From Vagococcus fluvialis (GTDB lineage: Bacteria > Bacillota > Bacilli > Lactobacillales > Vagococcaceae): DNA of 64,000 bases. The stretch is taken from contig NZ_QPJV01000002.1 of the NCBI RefSeq assembly GCF_003337315.1, forward strand, positions 248,001 through 312,000, given 5' to 3'. The position numbers were made by a program, and so were the translations under genes. The notes beneath the pieces are model-generated. The model saw only the letters and a list, made by a program, of their open reading frames with translations. It ran no database searches and had not been told where the DNA came from. Positions 63,666 through 64,000 of the stretch are shown here, piece after piece (position 1 is the stretch's first letter; every line of letters starts with the position of its first letter).

Positions 63666-64000
63666 ATGGATAATGTATTATTTGGATTAGACACATTTGG
63701 TGATGTTGCTTATAACGATGAAACTAATAAACGTTTAACTTATGAAGAATCACTACGCATGATTGTAGAAGAAGGAAAATTAGCTGATAAATTAGGAATT
63801 GATGTATTGGCACTAGGTGAGCATCACCGAAAAGAATACTCAATTTCTAGCCCAGATACAGTGTTAGCCGCTCTTGCAATGGTAACGGATAACATTATTT
63901 TAGGGACTGGTGTTACTGTTTTAAGTTCAGATGATCCAGTAAGACTGTACGAACGATTTGCAACGATTGATGCACTATCAAATGGAAGAGTACAAGTAAT
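63666..64000 (+). CDS. Luciferase-like (LLM class) flavin monooxygenase, 3' end cut by window
   Basis: ATG 63666 has GAGGAG upstream. The first 111 residues show the bacterial luciferase-like fold: FGLDTFGD, LADKLGIDVLALGEHHRKEY, ISSPDTVLAALA, ILGTGVTVLSSDDPVRLYERFATID and the start of SNGRVQV. Members reduce FMN-dependent oxidation of varied substrates; the one here is unknown. Frame stays open to the window end. Confidence 0.88.
   Translation, partial: MDNVLFGLDTFGDVAYNDETNKRLTYEESLRMIVEEGKLADKLGIDVLALGEHHRKEYSISSPDTVLAALAMVTDNIILGTGVTVLSSDDPVRLYERFATIDALSNGRVQV

Noticed and set aside
1-64000. CRISPR arrays, rRNA operons, insertion sequences, prophage
   Set aside because: No regularly spaced direct repeats, rRNA sequence, transposase or phage structural genes are visible; only the small scar near 32.7 kb suggests past integration.

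Overview
The window is a low-GC Firmicutes chromosome with short intergenic gaps, AGGAGG-type ribosome binding sites and intrinsic terminators. Gene content (IreB, MrnC, CcrZ-TrmB, EcsAB, DhaS/DhaQ, LPxTG surface proteins) points to the Lactobacillales. An Enterococcaceae member such as Vagococcus or Enterococcus fits best, but the genus is an inference. Most of the window is core chromosome with small accessory islands.

Layout. 1-7.6 kb: yacL (cut by the left edge), gltX, a cysteine T-box, cysE (broken by an in-frame TGA), cysS, mrnC, rlmB, yacP, a SigH/ComX-like sigma factor and veg. 7.7-13.9 kb: the export and quality-control group prsA, ytxH, hit, ecsAB, then ccrZ-trmB and a LOG-family gene. 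14-20.7 kb: a MazG-like gene, a candidate small RNA/small peptide locus, a PepSY-like gene, pepA, a thioredoxin-like gene, usp, ytpR, ireB-ruvX, a frameshifted LPxTG leucine-rich-repeat gene, a candidate small RNA and yrzB. 20.8-29.4 kb: rnhC, zapA, cvpA, mutS2, trxA, uvrC, a small membrane protein and a type II NADH dehydrogenase. 29.4-34.4 kb: a PadR/DUF2812/NatAB-type operon with a repeat-array operator, a tRNA-like scar next to cadD, and rpsD with a long leader. 34.5-39.8 kb: a formate/nitrite channel, a HAD phosphatase, def, rpsO and pnp.

39.9-50.7 kb is a glycan-degradation island: a broken ROK kinase, GH20, GH38, GH125, a GntR/LacI-type regulator, GH92 and a ROK fructokinase-type kinase. 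None of the enzymes has a signal peptide, so the products must act on imported mannose- and GlcNAc-containing oligosaccharides. No transporter is encoded here. The island is followed by a membrane-anchored phosphoesterase and a sortase-anchored GHL10-type hydrolase with a MucBP-like domain and a cre-like site.

55-64 kb holds an Rrf2 regulator with a YhgE/Pip membrane protein, then a complete PEP-dependent dihydroxyacetone kinase system: dhaS, its operator, dhaKLM, a glycerol dehydrogenase and dhaQ. The window ends inside a luciferase-like monooxygenase gene.

Four genes (cysE, the LRR surface protein, a ROK kinase, a small membrane protein) carry five single-base lesions, mostly in short homopolymers. 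These are either real decay or phase variation, or residual sequencing errors, and reads must decide. The least explained sequences are two candidate small RNA loci (about 14.36-14.49 kb and 20.20-20.36 kb), a dispersed fold-back repeat, and a hairpin lying between the Shine-Dalgarno and start codon of pepA.
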